Part shown: positions 38,157 through 46,568 of the stretch, piece after piece
Layout: every line of letters starts with the position of its first letter
Numbering within the stretch: position 1 is the stretch's first letter
DNA from: Actinomyces qiguomingii
Lineage (GTDB): Bacteria > Actinomycetota > Actinomycetes > Actinomycetales > Actinomycetaceae
Direction of reading: 5' to 3'
Assembly: GCF_004102025.1 (NCBI RefSeq)
Contig: NZ_CP025228.1
Location: 2,356,001 to 2,420,000, forward strand
DNA length: 64,000 nucleotides
Made by a program: the position numbers and the translations under genes
Notes under the pieces: model-generated
Told to the model about the DNA's origin: nothing
What the model saw: only the letters and a program-made list of their open reading frames with translations
Database searches by the model: none

Positions 38157-39424
38157 TGGTTGTGCTCCTGGGTCTCGGTGCCGTCTGCATCGGCTCGGTC
38201 ATTGGCGTCGCCGGCGCGGGACCCGGGGCCGCCGGCGGCGACCTCACGGATCAGGGCGGCCAAACGCTCGGCTCCGTCGCGCACCCCGGTTGAGGCGGCG
38301 GCCGCGGCCGCCTGCCGACGCCGAGAAGAGTCTGTCAGCAGCGCGGTGAAGGCCAGGATGTCACCGGCCCCCAGATCGGCATCGGCCACCAGTTGTCCGC
38401 CGCCCGCAGCCACACAGTCGGCGGCGTTCAGGCGCTGTTCGCCGTTGCCGATCGGCAGCGGAACGTACAAAGCGGGCAACCCGAGGGCGGTCAGCTCGGC
38501 GACCGTGCCGGCGCCGGAACGGCAGATGACGCCGTCGGCGCAGGCGTAGGCCTGTTCCATTGAGTTGAGGTAATCCAGAACGTGGTAACGCTCGAGCAGC
38601 CCGGGAGCGCGGCCGGCGGCCTGTTCCAGGGCGGTGCGCACGGGAGTGTCCTTATTGCGGCCGGTCAGATGCAGCACCTGCAAATCCTCGGGCAATCGTG
38701 CGGCGCACTCGGACATGACCTCGTTCAGATGCTGGGCGCCGAGCGATCCGCCAGTCACCAGCAGGGTCGTGGCCGCTGGGTCCAGACCGAGAGCGGCGGC
38801 ACCCTCACGGCGGGTGGCCTCGGCGTCGACCTGCAGGCGGGCGACCAGGCCACCGATGGCGGGACGCAGCGGCAGGCCGGTCACCTCGGTGCGCCCGTGC
38901 GAGGCGGTCAGCGGGGTGGAGGCGAAGGTCAGGGCCACCGCTCCGGCCCAACGGGCACCGAGCCGGTTGGCCAGTCCGGCCCGGGCGTTCTGTTCGTGGA
39001 TGACCACCGGAACACCGGCACTGCGGGCCGCCAGGTAGGCGGGGGTGGAGACGAATCCGCCGAAGCCCACCACGACGTCGGCATCAACCTGTGTGATGGC
39101 GTCGGCGGCGGCTGTCACGGCTCGGCGCAGGCGACGCGGGAGCAGCAGCAGGTCGCCGGTGGGACGTCGGGGCATGGGGACGCGGGGGACGTATGCCAGC
39201 CGGTATCCGGCCTCGGGGACCAGACGTTCCTCCAGCCCCTCCTTAGTACCCAGGACCAGGATCTCGGTCTCCGGATCGCCGCCGGTGGCGCCGTCGCGCA
39301 GTGCGGCAGCGGTGGCCAGGAGGGGATTGACGTGGCCGGCGGTGCCGCCGCCGGCCAGCAGCACCCGCAATGACCGACTCTTGGAGACGGCCGGGGTGGG
39401 TTCCGGGATAGGGCTGTCAGACAC
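38153..39424 (-). CDS. murG: UDP-GlcNAc:lipid I N-acetylglucosaminyltransferase
   Basis: A 423-residue GT-B enzyme that makes lipid II at the inner face of the membrane. Signatures are VLLAGGGTAGHVNPLLATAA, GFGGFVSTPAYLAARSAGVP, VIHEQNARAGLANRL, VTGGSLGAQHLNEVM and VICRSGAGTVAELTALGLPA. The GTG at 39424 is chosen for its AGGAGG site; it overlaps the end of ftsW by 8 bases. The C-terminal 30 residues are an unusual Asp/Arg-rich tail. Confidence 0.96.
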   Translation of the reverse strand: MSDSPIPEPTPAVSKSRSLRVLLAGGGTAGHVNPLLATAAALRDGATGGDPETEILVLGTKEGLEERLVPEAGYRLAYVPRVPMPRRPTGDLLLLPRRLRRAVTAAADAITQVDADVVVGFGGFVSTPAYLAARSAGVPVVIHEQNARAGLANRLGARWAGAVALTFASTPLTASHGRTEVTGLPLRPAIGGLVARLQVDAEATRREGAAALGLDPAATTLLVTGGSLGAQHLNEVMSECAARLPEDLQVLHLTGRNKDTPVRTALEQAAGRAPGLLERYHVLDYLNSMEQAYACADGVICRSGAGTVAELTALGLPALYVPLPIGNGEQRLNAADCVAAGGGQLVADADLGAGDILAFTALLTDSSRRRQAAAAAASTGVRDGAERLAALIREVAAGGPGSRAGDANDRADADGTETQEHNQ

Positions 39425-40703
39425 GTTTCCTCCTGCGCGGGGCGATGACGGCCAGCGTACGGCGTACGGCACCGGCGCGGGAGCGCAGTGCCTCAGGTGT
39501 GCCGGGCTCGTTGCGGGCGAAGGCGAGCAGCACACCGACGGCGAGCAGCACGGATATCAGCGCGGAACCTCCCGCACTGACCAGGGGCAGCGGCACGCCC
39601 AGGACGGGCAGCAGTCCTACCACCACGGACATGTTGATCAGCGCCTGCCCGACGATCCAGGTCATGATGCCACCGGTGACCACCGATACGTACAGGGAGT
39701 CACTGCGGCGGATAATGCGCAAGCAGCACCAGCCGATGACGGCGAACAGGAGGATCACCAGCAAGGTGCCGACCAGCCCGAACTCCTCCCCCAGAACGGC
39801 GAAGATGTAATCGGAGTCAGCCTGGGTGAGGTACCCCCACTTCTGCCGTGAGGACCCCGGCCCCACACCCCACCAGCCTCCGGTGCCCAGGGCGTAGCGT
39901 CCGTGCTGAGGCTGGTAGCCGACGTCGAGCGGATCGTAGCGCTCGGGATGCAGCCAGGAAAGGATGCGGGCACGACGGTTGGCAGACAGCATGGAGGCGC
40001 CGGCGAAGCAGACCAGGCCCACCGTACCCAGGGTCGCGAACCAGCGCCATCCGAGTCCGCCCAGCCACAGCGCACCGGCCACCAGGGCGGTCAGCACAAT
40101 CACGGTACCCAAGTCGCCGCCGGCCATGACCAGTCCAATGCCGACACCGGCCGGAGTCACGACCCAGCCGAGGAAACGAAACAGCTTCCTCCCCGTGTCC
40201 ACGCCGCCCAAGAAGGCATCCTGTCGGGTGGACACCATGGTCCCCAGATACAGGCACAACCCCAACTTGATGAACTCCGAGGGCTGGGCGGTGCCCAGGC
40301 CCGCGGGCAGGGATATCCAGTTGCGGTTGCCGTACACGTCTATGCCAATGCCGGGAATGAACACCAGCAGCTGCAGGCCGAAAGCGATTATCAGCGCCGG
40401 CCAGGCCAGGCGTTTGAGCGCCCGCAGGGGCAGCCGGGACAGCACCACCATGCCGACCAGGCCTACGGCTGCGAAGGCCAGGTACTTGGTGAAAGTGGTG
40501 AAGGCATTGCCGCCGTCAGCGGCGGCGGTCACCGACTGCACCGAGAAGACCATGATCAGTCCGAAGGCGAGCAGGGATAGCGTGGCGATCAGCAGGGCGT
40601 AGTAGCTCAGTGTGCTGCTCTCGCCCTTGACGGGGCCGTCGGCGCCCGTCCGGCGCAGCCATCGGCCGGGGCCGTGGCGCACGGCGCGAGTATCGTCCGC
40701 CAT
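39417..40703 (-). CDS. ftsW: Peptidoglycan polymerase FtsW (SEDS family)
   Basis: A 428-residue membrane protein with about ten helices that polymerises lipid II at the septum with FtsI. Typical SEDS segments are LPAGLGTAQPSEFIKLGLCL, GGDLGTVIVLTALVAGALWL, RYALGTGGWWGVGPGSSRQK, LTQADSDYIFAVLGEEFGLV and VLGVPLPLVSAGGSALISVL. The ATG at 40703 is the start; 61 upstream codons overlap the murD end and do not resemble the family. Confidence 0.95.
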   Translation of the reverse strand: MADDTRAVRHGPGRWLRRTGADGPVKGESSTLSYYALLIATLSLLAFGLIMVFSVQSVTAAADGGNAFTTFTKYLAFAAVGLVGMVVLSRLPLRALKRLAWPALIIAFGLQLLVFIPGIGIDVYGNRNWISLPAGLGTAQPSEFIKLGLCLYLGTMVSTRQDAFLGGVDTGRKLFRFLGWVVTPAGVGIGLVMAGGDLGTVIVLTALVAGALWLGGLGWRWFATLGTVGLVCFAGASMLSANRRARILSWLHPERYDPLDVGYQPQHGRYALGTGGWWGVGPGSSRQKWGYLTQADSDYIFAVLGEEFGLVGTLLVILLFAVIGWCCLRIIRRSDSLYVSVVTGGIMTWIVGQALINMSVVVGLLPVLGVPLPLVSAGGSALISVLLAVGVLLAFARNEPGTPEALRSRAGAVRRTLAVIAPRRRKRV

Positions 40704-40704
40704 A

Positions 40705-42234
40705 TCAGTGGCCGTCCTGGTCCGGGGCTGAGGCCGCTGCCTGTGCGGCCCGGTCGGCGTAGCGGGCGAACAGGTCGCCGCGCTGTACATAGGAGTCGAA
40801 CTGGTCCCAGGAGGCGCAGGCGGGTGCGAGCATGACGGTGTCTCCGGGCCGGGCCATGGCGGCGGCCGCCGTGACCGCCGCGTCAATGACGGCCTCAGGA
40901 CGCCCGTGCGGAGTCGTGACGACTGGCAGTCCCGGGGCCTGTTCGGCCAGTGCCTCCAGCACCGCCGCCTGGTCCCTGCCGATCACTACGGCACCGCGCA
41001 GGTGCGGCCTGACGGCCCGCACCAGGTCGTGGAGGGAGGCTCCCTTGGTGTCACCACCGACGATCCACACACCGGTACCTTCGCGCAGCGCGGTCAGGGC
41101 GGCCTGGGCCGAATGAGGATTGGTGGCCTTGGAATCGTCGATCCAGTTCACTCCCCCGCCCTGGGCGACGGTGACGATGCGGTGCGCGCCGGGCCGATAG
41201 GCGCGCAGGCCGCGGGCGATGGCCGCCGGATCGGCGGCGACGGCCTCGGTGGCAAGTGCCAGAGCGGCCGCGGCCAGAGCGTCGGCAACCATGTGGGTCG
41301 GCAGCTGGGAGGCATCACCACCGGGTGCGAGGTGGGCCAGATCCGCCAGTGTGCCGAGCTCGGCTCCGCTGTGGCGCCGGTCGGCGTGGTAGGCGCGGTC
41401 GATGAGCAGGTCCTCCACACAACCGATCTGGCCCAGCGCCGGCGCCGCGGTGGTGAACCCGATGGCGCGGCAACCCGGTGCGACATCGGCGTCCTCAACC
41501 ATGGTCATGGTGACGCCATCGGCGACGTTGTAGATGGCCGCGCGGCGGGTTCGGGCGTATACACGGGCCTTGTCGGCGGCGTATGCGGCCATAGAGCCGT
41601 GCCAGTCCAGGTGGTCGGTGGCCACGTTCAGGCAGGCGGCGGCCAGGGGGGCGAGAGTGCGGGTGGAGTGGAGCTGGAAACTGGAAAGCTCCACGGCCAG
41701 GGCATCGGCCCTCCCGGCGGCGACCGTGGTGATGGCGGGTGCACCGATATTGCCGACGGCGGGCGCCTCCAGTCCGGCAGCGGCTAGAATCGCCGCAAGC
41801 ATGCCGACGGTTGTGGTCTTGCCGTCAGTTCCGGTGACCGCCAGCCAAGGGATATTAGGGCGTGAGGAGGAGCGCTGCAGCCGCCAGGCCAGTTCGATCT
41901 CACTCCATACCTCCAGTCCCTTGGCGCGAGCGGCTCCAAGCACCGGCCCAGTTGCGGGCACACCGGGCGAGACGATCAGCAGGCGCAGATCGCTGCCGGT
42001 TATGGCCTCCGCAATCGCGGCGTCCTCACCAGCGAGGGCGCCATCCAGCTGCGCGGCCGTGTCGGCCCCGAGCGCATCGGCCAGGGCGTCGATGGCGCCG
42101 CTGCGGGCGTCGAACACGCTCACGCGAGCTCCCAGGCCGACCAGGACGTCGACGACGGCCATTCCGGTGCGTCCCAGTCCCACCACTCCTACGCGCGCCC
42201 CGCACAGCGCCTCGACCGGTGTGCTCATGCTCAT
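40705..42234 (-). CDS. murD: UDP-N-acetylmuramoylalanine-D-glutamate ligase
   Basis: A 509-residue Mur ligase that adds D-Glu. Motifs are VGVVGLGRTGMAVVDVLVGL, SPGVPATGPVLGAARAKGL, the ATP loop AVTGTDGKTTTVGMLAAILA, NVATDHLDWHGSMAAYAADK and WIDDSKATNPHSAQAAL. It is followed at one base by ftsW and preceded by mraY. Confidence 0.96.
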   Translation of the reverse strand: MSMSTPVEALCGARVGVVGLGRTGMAVVDVLVGLGARVSVFDARSGAIDALADALGADTAAQLDGALAGEDAAIAEAITGSDLRLLIVSPGVPATGPVLGAARAKGLEVWSEIELAWRLQRSSSRPNIPWLAVTGTDGKTTTVGMLAAILAAAGLEAPAVGNIGAPAITTVAAGRADALAVELSSFQLHSTRTLAPLAAACLNVATDHLDWHGSMAAYAADKARVYARTRRAAIYNVADGVTMTMVEDADVAPGCRAIGFTTAAPALGQIGCVEDLLIDRAYHADRRHSGAELGTLADLAHLAPGGDASQLPTHMVADALAAAALALATEAVAADPAAIARGLRAYRPGAHRIVTVAQGGGVNWIDDSKATNPHSAQAALTALREGTGVWIVGGDTKGASLHDLVRAVRPHLRGAVVIGRDQAAVLEALAEQAPGLPVVTTPHGRPEAVIDAAVTAAAAMARPGDTVMLAPACASWDQFDSYVQRGDLFARYADRAAQAAASAPDQDGH

Positions 42235-42313
42235 CGCTGCCTAACCTCGACTTCATGTATGTCTGCTTGCGGTTGCCGCGGGCACGCCGTGGGGGTGCGC
42301 CCCTTGCGGCGAA

Positions 42314-43402
42314 TCAGGAGACCAGGTACTCGGCGTAGAACAGGCCCAGGCCGAGCACCACACACACGCCGGTGATGATCCAGAAGCGGATCACCACATT
42401 GACCTCGGTCCAGCCACCGAGCTCGAAGTGATGGTGCACCGGGGCCATGCGAAACACGCGCTTTCCCGTGGATTTGAAGGAAACCACCTGGATGATGTCG
42501 CTCATGACCTCGGCGACGAACAGGCCGCCGATGAGCACGGCGAGGAACTCGGTGCGGGTCAGGATGGACAGTCCAGCCACGGCGCCGCCCAGGGCGAGTG
42601 AGCCGGTGTCACCCATGAAGATCTTGGCGGGCGAGGCGTTCCACCACAGGAAGCCGAAGCAGGCTCCCATCAGGCCGGCGGCGATCATGGCCATGTCTCG
42701 TGGGTCCCGGGTCTGGTAGCACAGGGTCGCCACCACATCACCGTGCCCGTAGGTGCAGGACTGGTTGGTCTGCCATACGCCGATGAGGGTGTAGGCGGCG
42801 AACACCATGGCGGAGGCGCCGGCCGCCAGGCCGTCAAGCCCGTCGGTCAGGTTGACGGCGTTGGACCAGGCTGTAATCAGGAAGTTGGACCAGATGGTGA
42901 ACAGGATGATTCCGCCCACCGCGCCGGCGAAGGCGAGGTCCAGATTCGAGTCTCGCGCGAAGGAGATGCGGGTGGAGGCGGGGGTCAGTCCGTTGCGGTT
43001 GGCGAAGTTCAATGCCGCTACGGAGAAGGTTATGCCGATGAAGGCCTGACCGAGGATCTTCTGCCAGGGACTGAGCCCCAGTGAGCGCTGCTTGGAGATC
43101 TTCTCGAAGTCGTCCAGGAAACCGATCAGTCCCAGACCCACGATGAGGAAGACGAGCAGCACGCCACTAACGTGCGGAGTGCGCAGCTCGATCAGGTTGG
43201 CGGTGGCATAACCCAGGACGGCGGCGATGATGATGACCAGTCCGCCCATGGTGGGAGTGCCGCGCTTGGTGAAGTGTCCCTGGGGACCGTCCTGCCGGAT
43301 GAACTGCCCGTACTCGCGCTTGTGGAGGAAGCGGATGAGCAGGGGCGTGCCGAGCAGGGTGGTCAGCAGGCCGACCGCCGCGGACACGAGGATTGCTGTC
43401 AT
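42314..43402 (-). CDS. mraY: Phospho-N-acetylmuramoyl-pentapeptide transferase
   Basis: A 362-residue enzyme with ten membrane helices that makes lipid I. The Mg and substrate loops are visible: TKRGTPTMGGLVIIIAAVLG, GFLDDFEKISKQRSLGLSPW, NAVNLTDGLDGLAAGASAMV (the Asp-Asp region), MGDTGSLALGGAVAG and FRMAPVHHHFELGGWTEVNV. The murF stop overlaps its start by 4 bases. Confidence 0.97.
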   Translation of the reverse strand: MTAILVSAAVGLLTTLLGTPLLIRFLHKREYGQFIRQDGPQGHFTKRGTPTMGGLVIIIAAVLGYATANLIELRTPHVSGVLLVFLIVGLGLIGFLDDFEKISKQRSLGLSPWQKILGQAFIGITFSVAALNFANRNGLTPASTRISFARDSNLDLAFAGAVGGIILFTIWSNFLITAWSNAVNLTDGLDGLAAGASAMVFAAYTLIGVWQTNQSCTYGHGDVVATLCYQTRDPRDMAMIAAGLMGACFGFLWWNASPAKIFMGDTGSLALGGAVAGLSILTRTEFLAVLIGGLFVAEVMSDIIQVVSFKSTGKRVFRMAPVHHHFELGGWTEVNVVIRFWIITGVCVVLGLGLFYAEYLVS

Positions 43403-44871
43403 TGGGCGTGCATCTCCTTGAGGCTGTCACGGAGGTGGTCGGCCAGGCGCCAGGCGCCGGAGCCGTGAGATCCCTTGACGAGAACGGCATCACCGTCGCG
43501 CAGTGGACCATCGGGGGCGTCCAGTGCCGCCAGTGCCCCATCGGCATCCGGCAACTCAAGCACTTTCAGGCCGGCGGCTCGCGCAGTGGCGGCGGCCGGC
43601 GCGGCACCGCCACCGACGGTGATGAGCAGGCTCACACCGGCGGCGGCTGCCAGTTCTCCGGTGCGGGCGTGGTCCTCCCGTGAGGAGGCCCCCAGTTCCA
43701 GCATCTCGGAGATGATGGCGACCCGCCGCCGGTTGCCGGCGAGGGCGCCGAGTGATTTCAGGGCCGCGGCCATGGAGTCGATATTGGCGTTGTAGGCGTC
43801 GTCGATCAGCAGCACCTCCCGGCCCAGACGGCTCACGTCCATGCGATGGGGGCTCTCCAGGCGGGCCGTTTCCAGGCCTGCGGCAATGCGTTCTGGGTCG
43901 GCACCGGCGACCAGGGCCAGGCCGGCGGCGGCCAGGGCGTTGGCAACGTTGTGAGCCCCTGGAATCGCCAGTCGCACGCGCTGTTCGGCCAGGCCCGGCA
44001 GATGTAGGTCGAAAACGGCGTGGGCGTCGGCGTCGAGCTCTACCGCGGCGGCCCGAATATCGGCATGCGGCGCTCCGGAGGCGGAGAAGGTCAGCGCCTG
44101 GGGGGCCGAGTTAGCCATGGCCGCTGTGCGGGGGTCGTCCAGGTTGAGGACGGCCGTGCCGGTGGGCACCAGCCCGTCGACGATCTCGGCCTTGGCCCGG
44201 GCCACCCCGTCCACCGAACCGAAGCCCTCCATATGCGCATGGCCGACCATGAGAACGGCGGCGGCATCCAGTGGGGCGATATCCGTGAGGTAGGTGATAT
44301 GCCCCGGGCCGGAGGCACCCATCTCCAGCACCAGGTAGCGGGTGGACGCGTCGGCCTCCAATACGGTCAGCGGCAGGCCGATCTCGTTATTGAAAGAGGC
44401 GACCGGAGCCACGGTGGGGGCCTGCGCGGCCAACAGCTGGCGGGTCAGGTCCTTCGTGGTGGTCTTACCGACCGATCCGGTGACCGCCACGACGGTCAAC
44501 GCCGCTGCGCGTTGCGCGGCCCGGCGGCGCAGATCGGCCAGATGTCCACGGGCGAGTGATCCCAGCGCCGCGACGGTATCGGGCACCACGATCAGCGGCA
44601 GGGACTCGGCGGCGTCTGCCAGAGCGGCTCGAGCGGCATCCACGTCACTGACCAGGGCGGCTCCGGCACCTGAGGCGGCGGCGGAGCCAATGTGGACGTG
44701 CCCATCGGTGCGTTCACCGGCCAACGCGACGAACAGGGCGCCGGGACCGGCTTTACGGGAATCGGTCACCACCGTTGACACGGTCGCCGCCAACAGGTCG
44801 GTGACCGTGTCAACGGGCAGCAGTTCTCCCCCGGCCAGAGCCGCCACTTCGGACAAGGGGCGGTCAATCAT
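43399..44871 (-). CDS. murF: UDP-MurNAc-tripeptide-D-alanyl-D-alanine ligase
   Basis: A 490-residue Mur ligase that adds the D-Ala-D-Ala dipeptide. Motifs are DSRKAGPGALFVALAGERTD, the ATP loop VAVTGSVGKTTTKDLTRQLL, FNNEIGLPLTVLEAD, LVLEMGASGPGHI, NALAAAGLALVAG and LLIDDAYNANIDSMAAALKS. It overlaps murE and mraY by 4 bases each. Confidence 0.96.
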   Translation of the reverse strand: MIDRPLSEVAALAGGELLPVDTVTDLLAATVSTVVTDSRKAGPGALFVALAGERTDGHVHIGSAAASGAGAALVSDVDAARAALADAAESLPLIVVPDTVAALGSLARGHLADLRRRAAQRAAALTVVAVTGSVGKTTTKDLTRQLLAAQAPTVAPVASFNNEIGLPLTVLEADASTRYLVLEMGASGPGHITYLTDIAPLDAAAVLMVGHAHMEGFGSVDGVARAKAEIVDGLVPTGTAVLNLDDPRTAAMANSAPQALTFSASGAPHADIRAAAVELDADAHAVFDLHLPGLAEQRVRLAIPGAHNVANALAAAGLALVAGADPERIAAGLETARLESPHRMDVSRLGREVLLIDDAYNANIDSMAAALKSLGALAGNRRRVAIISEMLELGASSREDHARTGELAAAAGVSLLITVGGGAAPAAATARAAGLKVLELPDADGALAALDAPDGPLRDGDAVLVKGSHGSGAWRLADHLRDSLKEMHAQ

Positions 44872-46496
44872 GCGGGCTCACCCCATTTGGCGTTGACGGC
44901 CTCCCGCATGACGGGAGCGTCGTTGTAGCGGATGAATTCCTCGGCCAGCTCCAGGAAGGGCTCGTGTCCCTTGCCGGTGACGATGACCGTGTCCTGCGGG
45001 CCGCACAGCTCGACGCCGCGACGTACCGCGTCACCGCGCCAAGTGGTGATCTCCTCCACGTCGTGCAGGTCGGGGCGTACGGAGCGCACCCCCTCCAGAA
45101 CGGCGTCTCGGATGGACTGGGGGTCCTCACTGCGGGGGTTCTCGTCGGTGACGACGAGCACATCGGCCAGGCGGGCGCAGACCGCACCCAGCATGGGGCG
45201 CTTACCGCGGTCGCGGTCACCATCGGATCCGAAAACGACGATCAGCCGACCGGGAGTGATCTGCCTGACCGCCTTCAGTGTCAGCTCCATGGCGTCGGGG
45301 GTGTGAGCGAAGTCCACGATGCAGGTTCCGCGCACTCCGTCGCGGCTGGCGATGCGCTGCATGCGGCCGGGAATGTTGTGAGCACCGGCCAGGGCGGCCA
45401 CGGCCGTATCAAGCGGGACTCCGGCGCGGATGGCCATGACCAGGGCCAGCGCTGCGTTCTGGACGTTGACCAGACCGGGCAGCGGGCAGGAGGCGGTGAT
45501 GGTTTCGCCGTCGGGGCCGTGCAGAATGAAGGTGGTGGCGGCGTCGGTCATGGAGACGGCGGCGTCACTGACCCACCAGTCGGCGCCGCCACAAGCGGCA
45601 GCCCCGGTGTCGGCGGCCGGGTAGGCGCGTACCCGGTCCACCGGCAGGTGTCCGGCTTCGGTAACGCGCCGTGCCAGCCGGGCGCCCCACTCGTCATCGA
45701 CGCAGATGACGGCACGGCGGGCATGCTCGGGGGTGAACAACCCCGCCTTGGCGTCCAGGTACTCCGACATGGTCTTGTGGAAGTCGAGGTGGTCGCGCTG
45801 CAGGTTGGTGAAGCCGGCGACATCTACAACCAGCCCGTCCAGACGGTGCAGCACGATTGCGTGGCTGGATGCCTCCAGGCTGGCGGCGCCCACGCCCTCC
45901 TCGGCGGCCAGGGCGAGCATGCGCTGGAGCACCGGGGCTTCGACGGTGGTGCGAGGGGACTCCACCGAGATGCCGCCCACGCGCAGTTCAACAGTCCCGG
46001 CAATCACGCAGGCGCCCCGGTGGGCGGACAAGATCGCGTCGAGGAAGTAGGAGGTGGTGGTCTTTCCGTTGGTTCCGGTCACGGCGGTGGTGAGCAGGTG
46101 CTCACCCGGCTGGTGGTAGACGGCGGCGGCCAGCGGACCGACGACGGCGCGCGGGTCGGGATGGGTGAGCACCGGGACGCCCGGGCACTTGGCGTGCACC
46201 GTGGCGGCGCCGGCCGGATCGGTCAGCACGGCAACCGCGCCGGCGGCGACCGCCTCGGGAGCGTATGCGGCCCCATGGGCCTTGAAGCCCGGCAGGGCGG
46301 TGAACAACTCTCCGGCGGCCACATCGCCGGAGTCCACGCTGACCCCGTTCACGGCCAGTCCCTCCAAGCGGTCGGTGCCGCCGTCCTCACGCACGGCAGG
46401 GGTCAGCGCGAAGGCCCGGGCGAGTTCGCTCAGCGGCGTGGGCGTACACCGGTGCGGGCGCAGCCGGGCGGCCGACTCGTAGGCGTGGTTGCTCAT
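44868..46496 (-). CDS. murE: UDP-MurNAc-L-Ala-D-Glu:third-residue ligase MurE
   Basis: A 542-residue Mur ligase that adds the diamino acid of the stem peptide. The ATP loop is AVTGTNGKTTTSYFLDAILS, then SSHAIVLHRLDGLVVDVAGF, FTNLQRDHLDFHKTMSEYLD and IVDFAHTPDAMELTLKAV. The substrate-selecting motif reads DENPRSEDP, where diaminopimelate enzymes have DDNPR and lysine enzymes usually lack the Arg. Actinomyces relatives use lysine or ornithine, so the amino acid cannot be read from the motif. A 72-base gap separates it from ftsI. Confidence 0.95.
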   Translation of the reverse strand: MSNHAYESAARLRPHRCTPTPLSELARAFALTPAVREDGGTDRLEGLAVNGVSVDSGDVAAGELFTALPGFKAHGAAYAPEAVAAGAVAVLTDPAGAATVHAKCPGVPVLTHPDPRAVVGPLAAAVYHQPGEHLLTTAVTGTNGKTTTSYFLDAILSAHRGACVIAGTVELRVGGISVESPRTTVEAPVLQRMLALAAEEGVGAASLEASSHAIVLHRLDGLVVDVAGFTNLQRDHLDFHKTMSEYLDAKAGLFTPEHARRAVICVDDEWGARLARRVTEAGHLPVDRVRAYPAADTGAAACGGADWWVSDAAVSMTDAATTFILHGPDGETITASCPLPGLVNVQNAALALVMAIRAGVPLDTAVAALAGAHNIPGRMQRIASRDGVRGTCIVDFAHTPDAMELTLKAVRQITPGRLIVVFGSDGDRDRGKRPMLGAVCARLADVLVVTDENPRSEDPQSIRDAVLEGVRSVRPDLHDVEEITTWRGDAVRRGVELCGPQDTVIVTGKGHEPFLELAEEFIRYNDAPVMREAVNAKWGEPA

Positions 46497-46568
46497 GGGT
46501 TCCCAATCTATCGTGACACAACGATGGCGGCCGCCAGGCGCGGGCGGCGCATGCCAGGACGAGGGTAC

